Assembly: GCA_018817125.1 (NCBI GenBank)
Contig: JAHIUN010000002.1
Coordinates: 62,001 to 126,000 of the forward strand
Reading direction: 5' to 3'
Source: Patescibacteria group bacterium
GTDB taxonomy: Bacteria > Patescibacteriota > Gracilibacteria > UM-FILTER-43-11
Length of the DNA: 64,000 nucleotides
Part shown: positions 31,817-39,745 of the stretch, piece by piece
Layout: every line of letters starts with the position of its first letter
How positions within the stretch are numbered: position 1 is the stretch's first letter
The notes under the pieces: generated by a model
Told to the model about the DNA's origin: nothing
What the model saw: only the letters and a program-made list of their open reading frames with translations
The model's database searches: none
Position numbers and translations under genes: made by a program

Positions 31817-33214
31817 ATGCTCAATCATTACCCAAAGCTTAAAAATACCCTCATCATTTGTATTGTTTTTTTAGTGACCCTGGGCTGGCCGGCGAGAACA
31901 GGAGAGGCGCAGGTGATTTTTTCCGATACCGAAGGTCATCCTTATGAAACCAGCATTGAGTTTTTATATAACCGTGGCGTAGTAGAAGGATATCCCGACG
32001 GCAGTTTTGGCCCCGACCGCGAAGTGAACCGCGCGGAGATCATGAAGATCATTTTAGAGGCCAGTTTTGAAGGCGAGATCGGCCATCAGCTCAATTGTTT
32101 TCCGGATGTGCGCGGGGACTGGTTCGCTAAATACGTCTGCCTCGCCAAAGAAGAGGGGATTATTGAAGGGTATCCCGATGGCAAGTTTAAACCGGCTCAA
32201 AATGTGAATATGGTGGAAGCGCTGAAAATGGGGATCGAGAGTTTTCCGGTAACAGTCGGCTCTGCCAATAACCCCTGGTATCAGAAATACATCGACTTTG
32301 TGCACGACAACAATATTTTCTCCCGCTACAGCGTACTTCCCCAGAAGAACATGACGAGGGGGGAGATGGCTTATCTCATCCACCAGCTGATGCTGGATAA
32401 AGAAGGTACGAAAAAGTTCACAGGAGTGCATGACAGTAAGTCATCCGGCTGTGGTAAAACTCCACCCAGCTCCAAAATTTCCAATGTAGTTGTTAATGGT
32501 TTAACTCGTAATTTCATCACAGTGATTCCGAGCGGTTACAGCAAAGATACCCCCATTAGCTTTATCTTCGCTCCTCATGGACGCACCAATTCTAATTCGA
32601 TGGTACAGGGCTATTATGGTCTGAATAAGGCAACAGCCGGCAAAGCGATCATCGTCTACCCCAGTGGCCTACCGGAAGGGACCAGCCCCCGGAATTGGAG
32701 CGATCCGGGCGATCCTCCCGATCAGCTCAGAGATTTTGCTCTGTTTGATGAGATCGTCGAGACCTTTGAAGAGAATTATTGTATCGATGAAGACCGTATT
32801 TACGTGGTCGGCCACTCGCTCGGCGCCTGGTTTACCAACACGCTTTCATGTGCTCGCGGCAATATCATCCGTGCCATTGGCAGTGTGGGTGGTGGTACGA
32901 CCATCAACAATTGCACTGGCCCCGTTGCCGCCATGGTGATGCATAATCCGGAAGACCGCCTTGCCCCTTTTAGTAGTGGCGAAACAGCGCGTAATCAGCT
33001 GATCAGTCAAAATCAATGCAGTACTCAAACGGTTTCCGCTAGCCCGGGCAGCTTAAATTGCGTGACTTATCAGGATTGCAATGAAATAGCCCCATTAATC
33101 TGGTGTCCGCACAGCGATAGCACCTCTTACGATGGCTCTTATTATCCTCACACCTGGCCGGATAATGCCGGTTCAGAGATCTGGAAGTTTTTTGAGAGTT
33201 TAGAGAAGGATTGA
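31817..33214 (+). CDS. Secreted SLH-anchored esterase (PHB depolymerase / feruloyl esterase type)
   Basis: 465 residues: signal peptide (about 1-32), three SLH repeats (about 35-80, 95-140, 152-195; GVVEGYPDGSFGPDREVNRAE is typical), then an alpha/beta hydrolase with FAPHGRTNSN (oxyanion region), VYPSGLPEG, the nucleophile elbow VVGHSLGAW and a late Asp/His (NPEDRLAPF; PHTWPD). The order matches the LpqC/PHB-depolymerase esterases, which act on polysaccharide-linked esters. It is probably a surface-bound carbohydrate esterase. The SLH part ties it to the same wall polymer as the proteins at 3691 and 46519. Confidence 0.88.
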   Translation: MLNHYPKLKNTLIICIVFLVTLGWPARTGEAQVIFSDTEGHPYETSIEFLYNRGVVEGYPDGSFGPDREVNRAEIMKIILEASFEGEIGHQLNCFPDVRGDWFAKYVCLAKEEGIIEGYPDGKFKPAQNVNMVEALKMGIESFPVTVGSANNPWYQKYIDFVHDNNIFSRYSVLPQKNMTRGEMAYLIHQLMLDKEGTKKFTGVHDSKSSGCGKTPPSSKISNVVVNGLTRNFITVIPSGYSKDTPISFIFAPHGRTNSNSMVQGYYGLNKATAGKAIIVYPSGLPEGTSPRNWSDPGDPPDQLRDFALFDEIVETFEENYCIDEDRIYVVGHSLGAWFTNTLSCARGNIIRAIGSVGGGTTINNCTGPVAAMVMHNPEDRLAPFSSGETARNQLISQNQCSTQTVSASPGSLNCVTYQDCNEIAPLIWCPHSDSTSYDGSYYPHTWPDNAGSEIWKFFESLEKD

Positions 33215-33328
33215 CAAACAATAAAATATCTGATTTAATAATTGCCAACATTTAATCAGATTGGTATGAATTCACATCTCGATTGCCCTTCAGACACTTC
33301 CGAAACTCATAGGTGGACGGATTTTTTT

Positions 33329-33886
33329 ATGAAAGGGCAGAGAATCCGCCTTTTCGCGGCTTTGGGGGCATTGGCTTTAATTATTTCTGTCTCACGGGAC
33401 TCTGCGGCAGGCGACTCTATTCCTTTTTGCCATGATTTAAATGGATATAGATCTCCTCAAAAAGGTCCTTTTTTAGAAGGTAACGAAGAAGGGGTTGTAC
33501 ATTGTATTGTGGATGGGGATACCATTGACGTTAAACTTAAAAACCATGATGGCCGAATTGTCCGTGTACGTTTATGGGGGGTGGATTGTCCGGAATCCAG
33601 CATGAATAACAAATGTATGAAAAAAGGATGGGGACGGTGTAAGCAGGAAAACGAGTACGGCAAAAAAGCTTCAGGAAAAGTCCGGGAGCTTTTAGGGGAT
33701 GGGCGAGTAACCCTTCAGTCTCCTTATAAAAATAACGGGAAACGTAAATTAGCTTATATGAAGCGTAAAAAAGGCGGTGTGGACATCGGTCGGGCTCTTA
33801 TCAAATCCTGCTTATGTAAGGAGGGGTATAAACACGAGAGAAAGAAAGCTTACAAAAAAACTGCCAGGCGTTGTAGTCGTAGATAA
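33329..33886 (+). CDS. Secreted thermonuclease (SNase-like)
   Basis: About 185 residues from the ATG at 33329, chosen because a signal peptide (KGQRIRLFAALGALALIISV) begins there; an upstream Met at 33242 gives a less likely N-terminus. The domain has CIVDGDTIDVKL, VRLWGVDCPE and a basic C-terminal region (KKAYKKTARRCSRR), as in Staphylococcus nuclease-like proteins (PF00565), which cut DNA and RNA with calcium. The C-terminal YxxxL part is divergent. It could supply scavenged nucleotides to a cell with limited biosynthesis. Confidence 0.88.
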   Translation: MKGQRIRLFAALGALALIISVSRDSAAGDSIPFCHDLNGYRSPQKGPFLEGNEEGVVHCIVDGDTIDVKLKNHDGRIVRVRLWGVDCPESSMNNKCMKKGWGRCKQENEYGKKASGKVRELLGDGRVTLQSPYKNNGKRKLAYMKRKKGGVDIGRALIKSCLCKEGYKHERKKAYKKTARRCSRR

Positions 33887-34116
33887 GAGATTTTGCTATT
33901 AGTGGATGGGGCAAAGGGATTCCTACTCCGGGGATAAATTCCTCATCCATTCGTTGGATCTCACCTTCGGCTTATGTAGCCGCTAAGGTCCCCGCGAAAT
34001 GCGAGGTGGTTGGTTTTCGGTGAGGGGTGTTTCGCGGGGCGGGGCCCCAAACCGAGCAAATAAGCGAAAGCCTCGACGAAAAGGCGACGCTGTAGCGACG
34101 ACGCTCGGAATTGGGG
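33887..34116 (-). other. Two-stem element after tRNA-Gly(CCC)
   Basis: On the minus strand the tRNA is followed directly by CCCCAATTCCGAGC, a core GTCGTCGCTACAGCGTCGCC, then GCTCGGTTTGGGG closing the first stem, and then CCCCGCGAAA...TTTCGCGGGG as a second stem (to about 33990). The same arrangement with changed bases follows the other tRNA-Gly. 33887-33990 holds nothing recognised. Confidence 0.6.
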
Positions 34117-34190
34117 TGGAGCGGGTAACGGGAGTCGAACCCGTCTCTCAGCCTTGGGAAGGCTGCATAATACCGATATACTATACCCGC
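34117..34190 (-). tRNA. tRNA-Gly(CCC)
   Basis: A 74-nt cloverleaf that includes an encoded CCA: acceptor GCGGGTA/TACCCGC, anticodon arm CAGCC TTCCCAA GGCTG with anticodon CCC, and T arm GACGGGTTCGACTCCCGT. The discriminator base is U. Confidence 0.93.
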
Positions 34191-34244
34191 AAAATACTTT
34201 TTTATTTTAATCGAAGGATTGTTTTTAGCAATTCTTTTTCCTGA

Positions 34245-34383
34245 GCCCGCTCAAAAAGGGTCCCCACAAAATGTGAAGCGAACATAGTGAGCGGATTTTG
34301 TGGGGTAGGGGCCCAAAAGCGACGGAGTAAACGAAGGCCTCGCCAAAAGGGCGATGCCGTAGAAACGACAATCGCTTTTGGGA
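34245..34383 (-). other. Two-stem element after tRNA-Gly(GCC)
   Basis: Minus strand: CCCAAAAGCGA...TCGCTTTTGGG closes a first stem around GTCGTTTCTACGGCATCGCC and TTTTGGCGAGGC, then CCCCACAAAAT...ATTTTGTGGGG forms a second stem. It shares layout and core with the element after tRNA-Gly(CCC). Stem arms differ between copies while pairing is kept. Confidence 0.65.
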
Positions 34384-34460
34384 TGGAGCGGGCAAAGGGA
34401 TTCGAACCCTCGACCTTCGCCATGGCAAGGCGACGCTCTAGCCAACTGAGCTATACCCGC
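34384..34460 (-). tRNA. tRNA-Gly(GCC)
   Basis: 77 nt with encoded CCA: acceptor GCGGGTA/TGCCCGC, D arm AGCTCAGTTGGCTAGAGC, anticodon arm TCGCC TTGCCAT GGCGA with anticodon GCC, and T arm GAGGGTTCGAATCCCTT. It lies upstream of tRNA-Gly(CCC) on the same strand. Confidence 0.95.
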
Positions 34461-34516
34461 AAATTTCAAACAGCGAAAAAAGTTTAGCAAATTGTCATGA
34501 AAATGCAAACCATTTT

Positions 34517-35257
34517 TTAATTAACCGATTGCAAAAATGCCTCCGATTTCAGCGGGCTGCTGAGGAGATTTTCCAGAACGCTTTGCAGCCATATCCAGAC
34601 AGACTGGTTGTCTTCTTCCGCCACTCTCACTCTCAGCGTATCCGAAAGAGGGTAATTCTGCATAAAGTTCACCCATTTAATCAGCGCAATAGAAAGCTGG
34701 CTATCTGCTGATGAACTGCATTCATGGCACACTAGATGTCCGTCGGTAGCATGCAGGCAGATGGCATTATTCAGGCTCAACGATGCATCACAAATCCCGC
34801 ATTTGTTCCAGGGGGAGAGAAAGCCGGTCAGGGTCAGCAGTTTGGTCAGGTAAGCGTGCAGAACGGTTTCCAGCCGGTCGGTTTTCTGAAGATGGTAAAG
34901 CGTTTCCTGAAGGAGTGGATAAACCCCCTCCACTTGCTGGTCGGATTGTATCAGCCGATTGGTAAGTTCAGCCAGATAGAAAAGAATGCGGTGCCGTCCA
35001 ACGTCTTTTTCTTCCGGATAGGCTTTGATCAGGTCCGCCTCATCCAGATAATGGAGGTCGCGCCCGGCAAAACCCATGAGTTCGATTTCATTAAAAAGCT
35101 CCAGTCGGCCACAGAACTTACTTTTTAGCCGTCGTGCCCCCTTAGCCAGAAGGTCGATCTTACCGTAATCATCGCACAGCACGGTGACAATCCGGTCCGC
35201 TTCGCCAAAATCGCATTTGCGTATGACCAGCCCGATGGTTTTTATATTTTTCTTCAT
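34517..35257 (-). CDS. recO: DNA repair protein RecO
   Basis: Loads RecA with RecF/RecR at gaps. 246 residues: the N-terminal OB fold (IGLVIRKCDFGEADRIVTVL, LLAKGARRLKSKFCGRLE), a helical middle, and a zinc module CGICDASLSLNNAI...CHEC. A complete family member. The preceding gap (35258-35351) is a GGATAAATGGGATAAATG word palindrome. Confidence 0.93.
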   Translation of the reverse strand: MKKNIKTIGLVIRKCDFGEADRIVTVLCDDYGKIDLLAKGARRLKSKFCGRLELFNEIELMGFAGRDLHYLDEADLIKAYPEEKDVGRHRILFYLAELTNRLIQSDQQVEGVYPLLQETLYHLQKTDRLETVLHAYLTKLLTLTGFLSPWNKCGICDASLSLNNAICLHATDGHLVCHECSSSADSQLSIALIKWVNFMQNYPLSDTLRVRVAEEDNQSVWIWLQSVLENLLSSPLKSEAFLQSVN

Positions 35258-35351
35258 AATCCTGAGGGATAAATGGGATAAATGTGACGAATGGGATAAG
35301 TGTCAAATCCCATTTATCACATTTATCCCAACAAATCCCATTTGTCCTAAT
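35258..35351. repeat. GGGATAAATG word palindrome
   Basis: GGGATAAATGGGATAAATG on the left is answered by CATTTATCACATTTATCCC and CAAATCCCATTTGTCC on the right. It is another intergenic region built from iterated complementary words. Confidence 0.65.
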
Positions 35352-36335
35352 TTAAAACGAGAATCGTTTCCGTAAATAAAGTTCAATGGCCATAAAACTG
35401 CTCACCAGCCCCACCAAAACCACTCCCACAAACTGCCAGCCGAAGGTCAGCCAGAAGTTGTCTTCAAAATGGAGCAAAATAGCATCCAGGCCTACCAGCA
35501 GACTTTCATTGCTGATGACACCGAGCAGATTTTTGCTCAAATAAAGCAAAGTCAGCTGGGAAAGGATGGTGCTCAGAAGCAGAGCGAAGACCGCGTACAG
35601 GATCCCTTCAAACAAAAATCCACCCCGGATGTAGCCGGTATTGGCTCCCACCAGGCGCATAATGTTGATCTCGTGGCGATGAGTGTGAATGCTTAAATTG
35701 ATGCTGTTTAAAATAATCAGCACGGCTACAATCGCAAAAATCAGGTTCAGCCAGAAGCCGATTCCCCGGATAAATTGGGTGATATTAAGCACTTTCTCAT
35801 TCCGGCTTTTTTGCTCCGTATCACTTTTTATTTTTTCCTGATTGACGATACGGGAGAATTCACTGCTTTCCAAAAACATGATAATCCGGTCATTAGAGGA
35901 CACATCACGCCCCACAATCCGTATCACGTCCGGCAGGGGATTCTGAAGGCTGTTCCGGTCCAGGAACGAGATGACATTGGGGTATTTTTGACCGAAATTC
36001 TGAAGCGCTTCTGATTTACTGATATAGATCACAGCACTGACGTCGGGTGACTGTTTTAAACGGTTGACCAGTGTTTGGATGCTGTAATTTTCCACACCCG
36101 GCAGGATCTCCGCCCGGATGTCCACTTTTTTGCCGACTGCCTGAATCACGGAATCGCTCGCGTAACTTAAGGCCAGTATCAGATTAAACACAAAAAACAT
36201 CAGAGCGATGATGAGCGTGGTGGCTACCGTCAGGATTTTGTTGCGCATTAAATTATGCCACCCGTTTTTAAGCATACGGCCCAGTCCGATCCACTTTTTT
36301 TTGAAGCCATCTTTTTTAGACCCTAAAAGCCCCAT
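35352..36335 (-). CDS. ftsX: Cell division protein FtsX
   Basis: ABC-type membrane subunit that, with FtsE, controls wall hydrolases at division. 327 residues: a cytoplasmic N-terminus (NGWHNLMRNKILTVATTLII), TM1 (about 37-60), an extracytoplasmic domain (DIRAEILPGVENYS, ISKSEALQNFGQKYPN), then three TM helices with HRHEINIMRLVGANTGYIRG (the coupling loop). Intact. ftsE, normally just upstream, is not adjacent; the upstream neighbour is a repeat and a nucleotidyltransferase. Confidence 0.93.
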   Translation of the reverse strand: MGLLGSKKDGFKKKWIGLGRMLKNGWHNLMRNKILTVATTLIIALMFFVFNLILALSYASDSVIQAVGKKVDIRAEILPGVENYSIQTLVNRLKQSPDVSAVIYISKSEALQNFGQKYPNVISFLDRNSLQNPLPDVIRIVGRDVSSNDRIIMFLESSEFSRIVNQEKIKSDTEQKSRNEKVLNITQFIRGIGFWLNLIFAIVAVLIILNSINLSIHTHRHEINIMRLVGANTGYIRGGFLFEGILYAVFALLLSTILSQLTLLYLSKNLLGVISNESLLVGLDAILLHFEDNFWLTFGWQFVGVVLVGLVSSFMAIELYLRKRFSF

Positions 36336-36410
36336 TTGGTTTTATTTTTTATGTTGATTCGATTATACCTTAATTCCGATTAATTATAAATTTTAAATAA
36401 TTCAATTTTT

Positions 36411-36464
36411 CTGAAGGCGCGATTTCGCAATCGCGCCGGCGCGGATTATTATCCGCGCCTTCAG
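36411..36464. repeat. CTGAAGGCGCGA double-hairpin family, copy C (full)
   Basis: A 54-nt element: CTGAAG at the left end, CTTCAG at the right, with two hairpins inside, GGCGCGATT/AATCGCGCC and GGCGCGGAT/ATCCGCGCC. The whole also pairs end to end, giving a cruciform-like fold. Confidence 0.85.
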
Positions 36465-36492
36465 AGTGAATGGTTATTATTTTATTTAAAAT

Positions 36493-36888
36493 TTATTTAA
36501 GGAGACTCGATTTATACTTCTCCGGCTGATAAGGCTTTAATCGCACCACTTTAATATGCGGGAATTTCACTTTAAGAACTTTGGTGTCCGCCTTCTGATC
36601 ATATCCTAAACCGATCACATCCGGCTGATGGTCGACGAGACATTGGTAAAAATGATCCTTATGCCCCAAAAGGATCTTATCGATCAATTTGATTTTTTTA
36701 AGCGCCTCGTATCGCTCTTCTTCTTTATGTTTGGGTGGACGGCATTTTGATATTTTTACATTTTTATCCCGCGCGACCACAATATATAACTTATCTCCTA
36801 ATTCCTTAAGCTGCCGGAAAAAATCCATATGTCCCTCATGGATCCCGTCGAACGTGCCGAATCCCATTACTTTTAGCTTTTTGTTCAT
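36493..36888 (-). CDS. Cytidylyltransferase-like nucleotidyltransferase (FAD synthetase type)
   Basis: 131 residues from the ATG at 36888 (KLKVMGFGTFDGIHEGHMDF). The HxGH nucleotide-binding motif is HEGH. KHKEEERYEALKKIKLIDKIL and DVIGLGYDQ follow the pattern of glycerol-3-phosphate cytidylyltransferase and archaeal RibL-type FAD synthetases. The exact substrate cannot be told from sequence alone. An upstream Met (36942) adds an unlikely N-terminus overlapping the CGAAATAACG repeat. Confidence 0.82.
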   Translation of the reverse strand: MNKKLKVMGFGTFDGIHEGHMDFFRQLKELGDKLYIVVARDKNVKISKCRPPKHKEEERYEALKKIKLIDKILLGHKDHFYQCLVDHQPDVIGLGYDQKADTKVLKVKFPHIKVVRLKPYQPEKYKSSLLK

Positions 36889-36889
36889 A

Positions 36890-36982
36890 ATGAAATAACG
36901 AAATAACGACATGACGATATGACAAAAAAGAAATGATTTCAACTTATAAATCTTGTCATTTCGTTACAGCGTCATTTCGTTA
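36890..36982. repeat. CGAAATAACG word palindrome, copy 2
   Basis: GAAATAACGAAATAACGACATGAC on the left (in two words) is answered by GTCATTTCGTTACAGCG and GTCATTTCGTTAG on the right. Related to 9417-9462 and 46393-46490. Confidence 0.65.
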
Positions 36983-37636
36983 GTTAAATGATTTCCGCTG
37001 AGGGGTTCGTTTTTTAGCAGGGAAAGACAGGGTGGAATAACGTTCGCTGAATCCTTTGGCTGCCTGATAACATTCCTGAATACGTTTGTTATCGGGGTCG
37101 ATTTCCATCGCCTTTTTTAAAAGTTCAACCGCTTTAGTGAAGCTTTTGGTCTGCAAATAGCAGATACCCAGATCACATAAAGTAAGGCTGTTGTCCGGAT
37201 CAAGGTTGAGCGAGCGCTCCAGAACAATAATACCCTGAGTGCGTTTACCGGCATTGAAAGTAGACCAGCCGAGACAGCGGAGGATTTCAGGATTGTTTGG
37301 ATGAAGCGCGTTGGCTTTTTTTAAATACTCAACGGCCTGTTCCCATTTTTGCTGATGAGAAACCAGAAAACCGAGAATATAATAGCCGGTATAACTTTCT
37401 TTATCTAATTTAAGGACCCGTTTTGCCGCCTTCTCTGCCCGGTCGAATTTATCCAGACTGACATAGTTATCAGCGATCTCCTCTAAAGCCGCCACACAAT
37501 TAGGATCTTCAATAAGCAGTTTTTCTGCTTCACTAATCGATTTTTCATGCTCCCCGCTCAGCTTCAGGCTTTCAATGTTTTCTAAAGCATCGAGGATATG
37601 GGCCGGATATTTGGATTCATCGGGGTCAGACAGCAT
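36980..37636 (-). CDS. TPR repeat protein
   Basis: 218 residues made of about five tetratricopeptide repeats (for example FDRAEKAAKRVLKLDKESY, QAVEYLKKANALHPNNPEIL, KAVELLKKAMEIDPDNKRI). Cytoplasmic, with a basic C-terminal tail (FPAKKRTPQRKSFN). A scaffold role is likely; the partner is unknown. It has its own promoter upstream (37663-37691). Confidence 0.85.
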   Translation of the reverse strand: MLSDPDESKYPAHILDALENIESLKLSGEHEKSISEAEKLLIEDPNCVAALEEIADNYVSLDKFDRAEKAAKRVLKLDKESYTGYYILGFLVSHQQKWEQAVEYLKKANALHPNNPEILRCLGWSTFNAGKRTQGIIVLERSLNLDPDNSLTLCDLGICYLQTKSFTKAVELLKKAMEIDPDNKRIQECYQAAKGFSERYSTLSFPAKKRTPQRKSFN

Positions 37637-37662
37637 ATTTCAATAAATTAAATGGTTATTTT

Positions 37663-37691
37663 AGTATACCTTATTTTACTCTGATTCTCAA
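37663..37691 (-). promoter_or_regulatory. Promoter of the TPR gene
   Basis: Minus strand TTGAGA (37686-37691), a 17-nt spacer and TATACT (37663-37668). Further upstream, TTGTGTACAA (about 37719-37728) matches a motif in front of rsmH. Confidence 0.65.
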
Positions 37692-37749
37692 GGTAATTGT
37701 ACCAAAAATAGAGAGACGATTGTACACAAAAGTCGTGTAAATATAATTC

Positions 37750-38187
37750 TTACTGCATTTCGGATAAAATCCGGTCAATTTCATTTATAAAAGATTGTAG
37801 GATTTCATCCCCCCTTTTGATATCTTCTTGTGAGACTAAGTGTCGTTTTGTTCCGAGATCCGTCCGTCTTCTTTTTTGAATATCAAGAGATAAGTTGCCT
37901 GCCAAGCTTATCCATTTTGTTAGCTCATCTGTTCCCAGTTCATCAGGCAGAAATTTTTCTAAACGATCAGTATGTGCGGCAATATGAGCAAACCAGGCTA
38001 TTTGACACTTGTATTTAAAAGGTGGGCCGGAAAAAATAATATTGGGATCATTATCTTTATATTCTGGATATTTTGAAAAAAGTTCAACTAGCCACTTTCT
38101 TACACTTTTAAGAAGTTTTATACCTTCTGGCATTGTTAGCTCCCTTGGCTCGCTTTCTAGTATTCCATTTTTATCCAGCCTGCTCAT
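37750..38187 (-). CDS. Hypothetical protein, 145 aa
   Basis: From the ATG at 38187 (SRLDKNGILESEPRELTMPE). Helical, with no signal peptide or membrane segment. IAWFAHIAAHTDRLEKF and a charged C-terminal half (IQKRRRTDLGTKRHLVSQED). I recognise no family. The composition is normal for a real cytoplasmic protein. An upstream in-frame Met at 38238 gives a less credible N-terminus. Confidence 0.65.
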   Translation of the reverse strand: MSRLDKNGILESEPRELTMPEGIKLLKSVRKWLVELFSKYPEYKDNDPNIIFSGPPFKYKCQIAWFAHIAAHTDRLEKFLPDELGTDELTKWISLAGNLSLDIQKRRRTDLGTKRHLVSQEDIKRGDEILQSFINEIDRILSEMQ

Positions 38188-38273
38188 AGTTATAACTTTA
38201 AAAGATATCTTTATAACAGATAAGATATTTTTGCGCAAGGGTATACGCTGTTAGATGTAGTTGCGCTGATTTT

Positions 38274-38822
38274 TTAGTTTATGAATTTTAAAGTTGATAA
38301 CATTCCGTTTTCGATCATTTTACCTCCGGTTGTAATTAAATAAAATCTATTTTTATGCCTAGTGGCAATAATTTTTTGGGAAAATTCGGAAATATCCAAT
38401 CTTAAAGCTTCCTGACCATCAACTATCAATTCAGATTTTTTTAAAATTATTGACTTATCAAAATCATTTAACCATTCGGTTAATGTAAGGTCTGTTTCAT
38501 CCACCCTTATTCCCTCGTGGGTTGCAAGGTTGTCGGTGGCAAAGACAATATCGCTACCGGATGTTTCTTTATTGCTGCGTAATTTATCAATTTTCCAATT
38601 TGTCGGATATTGTATCTCAAAACCATATTCTTCACTACTATAAGTTTGCCAGTCAGTTGATGATTCAACTTTATCAGCTTCAGTAGATTTATTAGGCGAT
38701 TTTGTTTCTGCTTCAGGCTTAGTTAGTTTCTCTAAGCTTTGATTTTTAGTTGGAGTTTGTTGAATGCAACCGAGTAATACTAAACTAAAACCCAAAAGTG
38801 TGAGTAAAATTGTTTTTTTCAT
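38274..38822 (-). CDS. Lipoprotein with PsbP-like domain
   Basis: 182 residues. Lipoprotein signal KKTILLTLLGFSLVLLGC (lipobox LLGC, Cys 19), a Lys/Glu/Thr linker (about 20-55), then DWQTYSSEEYGFEIQYPTNW, the typical opening of PsbP-like/DUF domains in lipoproteins of Patescibacteria. The function is unknown. It lies directly downstream of galU on the same strand. Confidence 0.82.
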   Translation of the reverse strand: MKKTILLTLLGFSLVLLGCIQQTPTKNQSLEKLTKPEAETKSPNKSTEADKVESSTDWQTYSSEEYGFEIQYPTNWKIDKLRSNKETSGSDIVFATDNLATHEGIRVDETDLTLTEWLNDFDKSIILKKSELIVDGQEALRLDISEFSQKIIATRHKNRFYLITTGGKMIENGMLSTLKFIN

Positions 38823-38839
38823 AATATTTAGCTTGATTA

Positions 38840-39640
38840 TTATAAAAAAGCGTTCGCAGCCGCGGCCAGCCCTCCAGGATGACCGGTATCAAAACGCTCT
38901 CCTTCGATCTCTACTGCCCATATTTTCTGATCTTCCTGCAGCTTAATAAACCCGTCGATCAGCCGTTTTTCTCCTCCTTTGCTATTGGTTGCTTTTTTAA
39001 GAGCATTAAAGATCTCTGGCGAGCAGACATATTTGCCGATGATTCCAAGGTCGCTCGGCGATTCTTCGGGGCGGGGTTTCTCTACCATTTCCAAGACTTC
39101 ATACAATCTGCCTTGATGCTCGCCGGGTCTGATCATGCCATACAGCACACTTTTTTCTTTTGGGATCCGCTCCACGGCCAGTAGGCTTTCACCTTTAAAT
39201 TGGTCTATTAGCTGTTTGGCGGCAGGAACGTCGCCTTTAACAATATCATCCCCAAAAAGCACCAGGAAAGGCTCACCGCCCACCGCTTCTTCCGCCATCA
39301 GGACGGCATGTCCGTCGCCGAGGGGTTCATCCTGATACACAAAGGTGAATTGGGCGGTTTTATGAATCGGTTTCACTTTTTCCAGAAGGTCATACCTTCC
39401 TTTACTTTCCAGAAAAATCTCCAGTTCCGGATGATGGGAGAAGTGGTCCCTGATCAGTTCTTTTCCTTTGGAGATCACAAAAATAATCTCTTCAATTCCG
39501 CTCAGCACTGCTTCTTCCACCAAATACTGGATTACCGGTTTATCCACAATCGGGAGCAGTTCTTTGGGGACGACTTTAGTGGCCGGCAGGAAGCGGGTGC
39601 CCATGCCCGCGACAGGCAGGACGGCTTTTCTTATCTTCAT
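38840..39640 (-). CDS. galU: UTP-glucose-1-phosphate uridylyltransferase
   Basis: Makes UDP-glucose. 266 residues. Signature AVLPVAGMGTRFLPATKVVP, then KELLPIVDKPVIQYLVEEA, LVLFGDDIVKGD for metal binding, and VEKPRPEESPSDLGIIGKY. Complete. With the glucan phosphorylase (29667), which supplies glucose-1-phosphate, it could feed surface polysaccharide. Confidence 0.95.
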   Translation of the reverse strand: MKIRKAVLPVAGMGTRFLPATKVVPKELLPIVDKPVIQYLVEEAVLSGIEEIIFVISKGKELIRDHFSHHPELEIFLESKGRYDLLEKVKPIHKTAQFTFVYQDEPLGDGHAVLMAEEAVGGEPFLVLFGDDIVKGDVPAAKQLIDQFKGESLLAVERIPKEKSVLYGMIRPGEHQGRLYEVLEMVEKPRPEESPSDLGIIGKYVCSPEIFNALKKATNSKGGEKRLIDGFIKLQEDQKIWAVEIEGERFDTGHPGGLAAAANAFL

Positions 39641-39745
39641 AATATAATTTAAGACTTTTATGACTTTTAAGACTTTTACGATTATTACGATTATGTATTT
39701 TATTCGATCCTAATAGTCGTAATAATCTTCACTGTCCTAAAAGTC
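39641..39745. repeat. AAGACTTTTA word palindrome
   Basis: AAGACTTTTATGACTTTTAA and ACGATTATTACGATTATG on the left are answered by TAGTCGTAATAATC and CCTAAAAGTCTTAAG on the right. Confidence 0.65.

Noticed and set aside
33214-34460. UGA recoding to glycine, prompted by two tRNA-Gly genes
   Set aside because: Both anticodons (CCC, GCC) are ordinary, and TGA ends several intact genes at the expected length.
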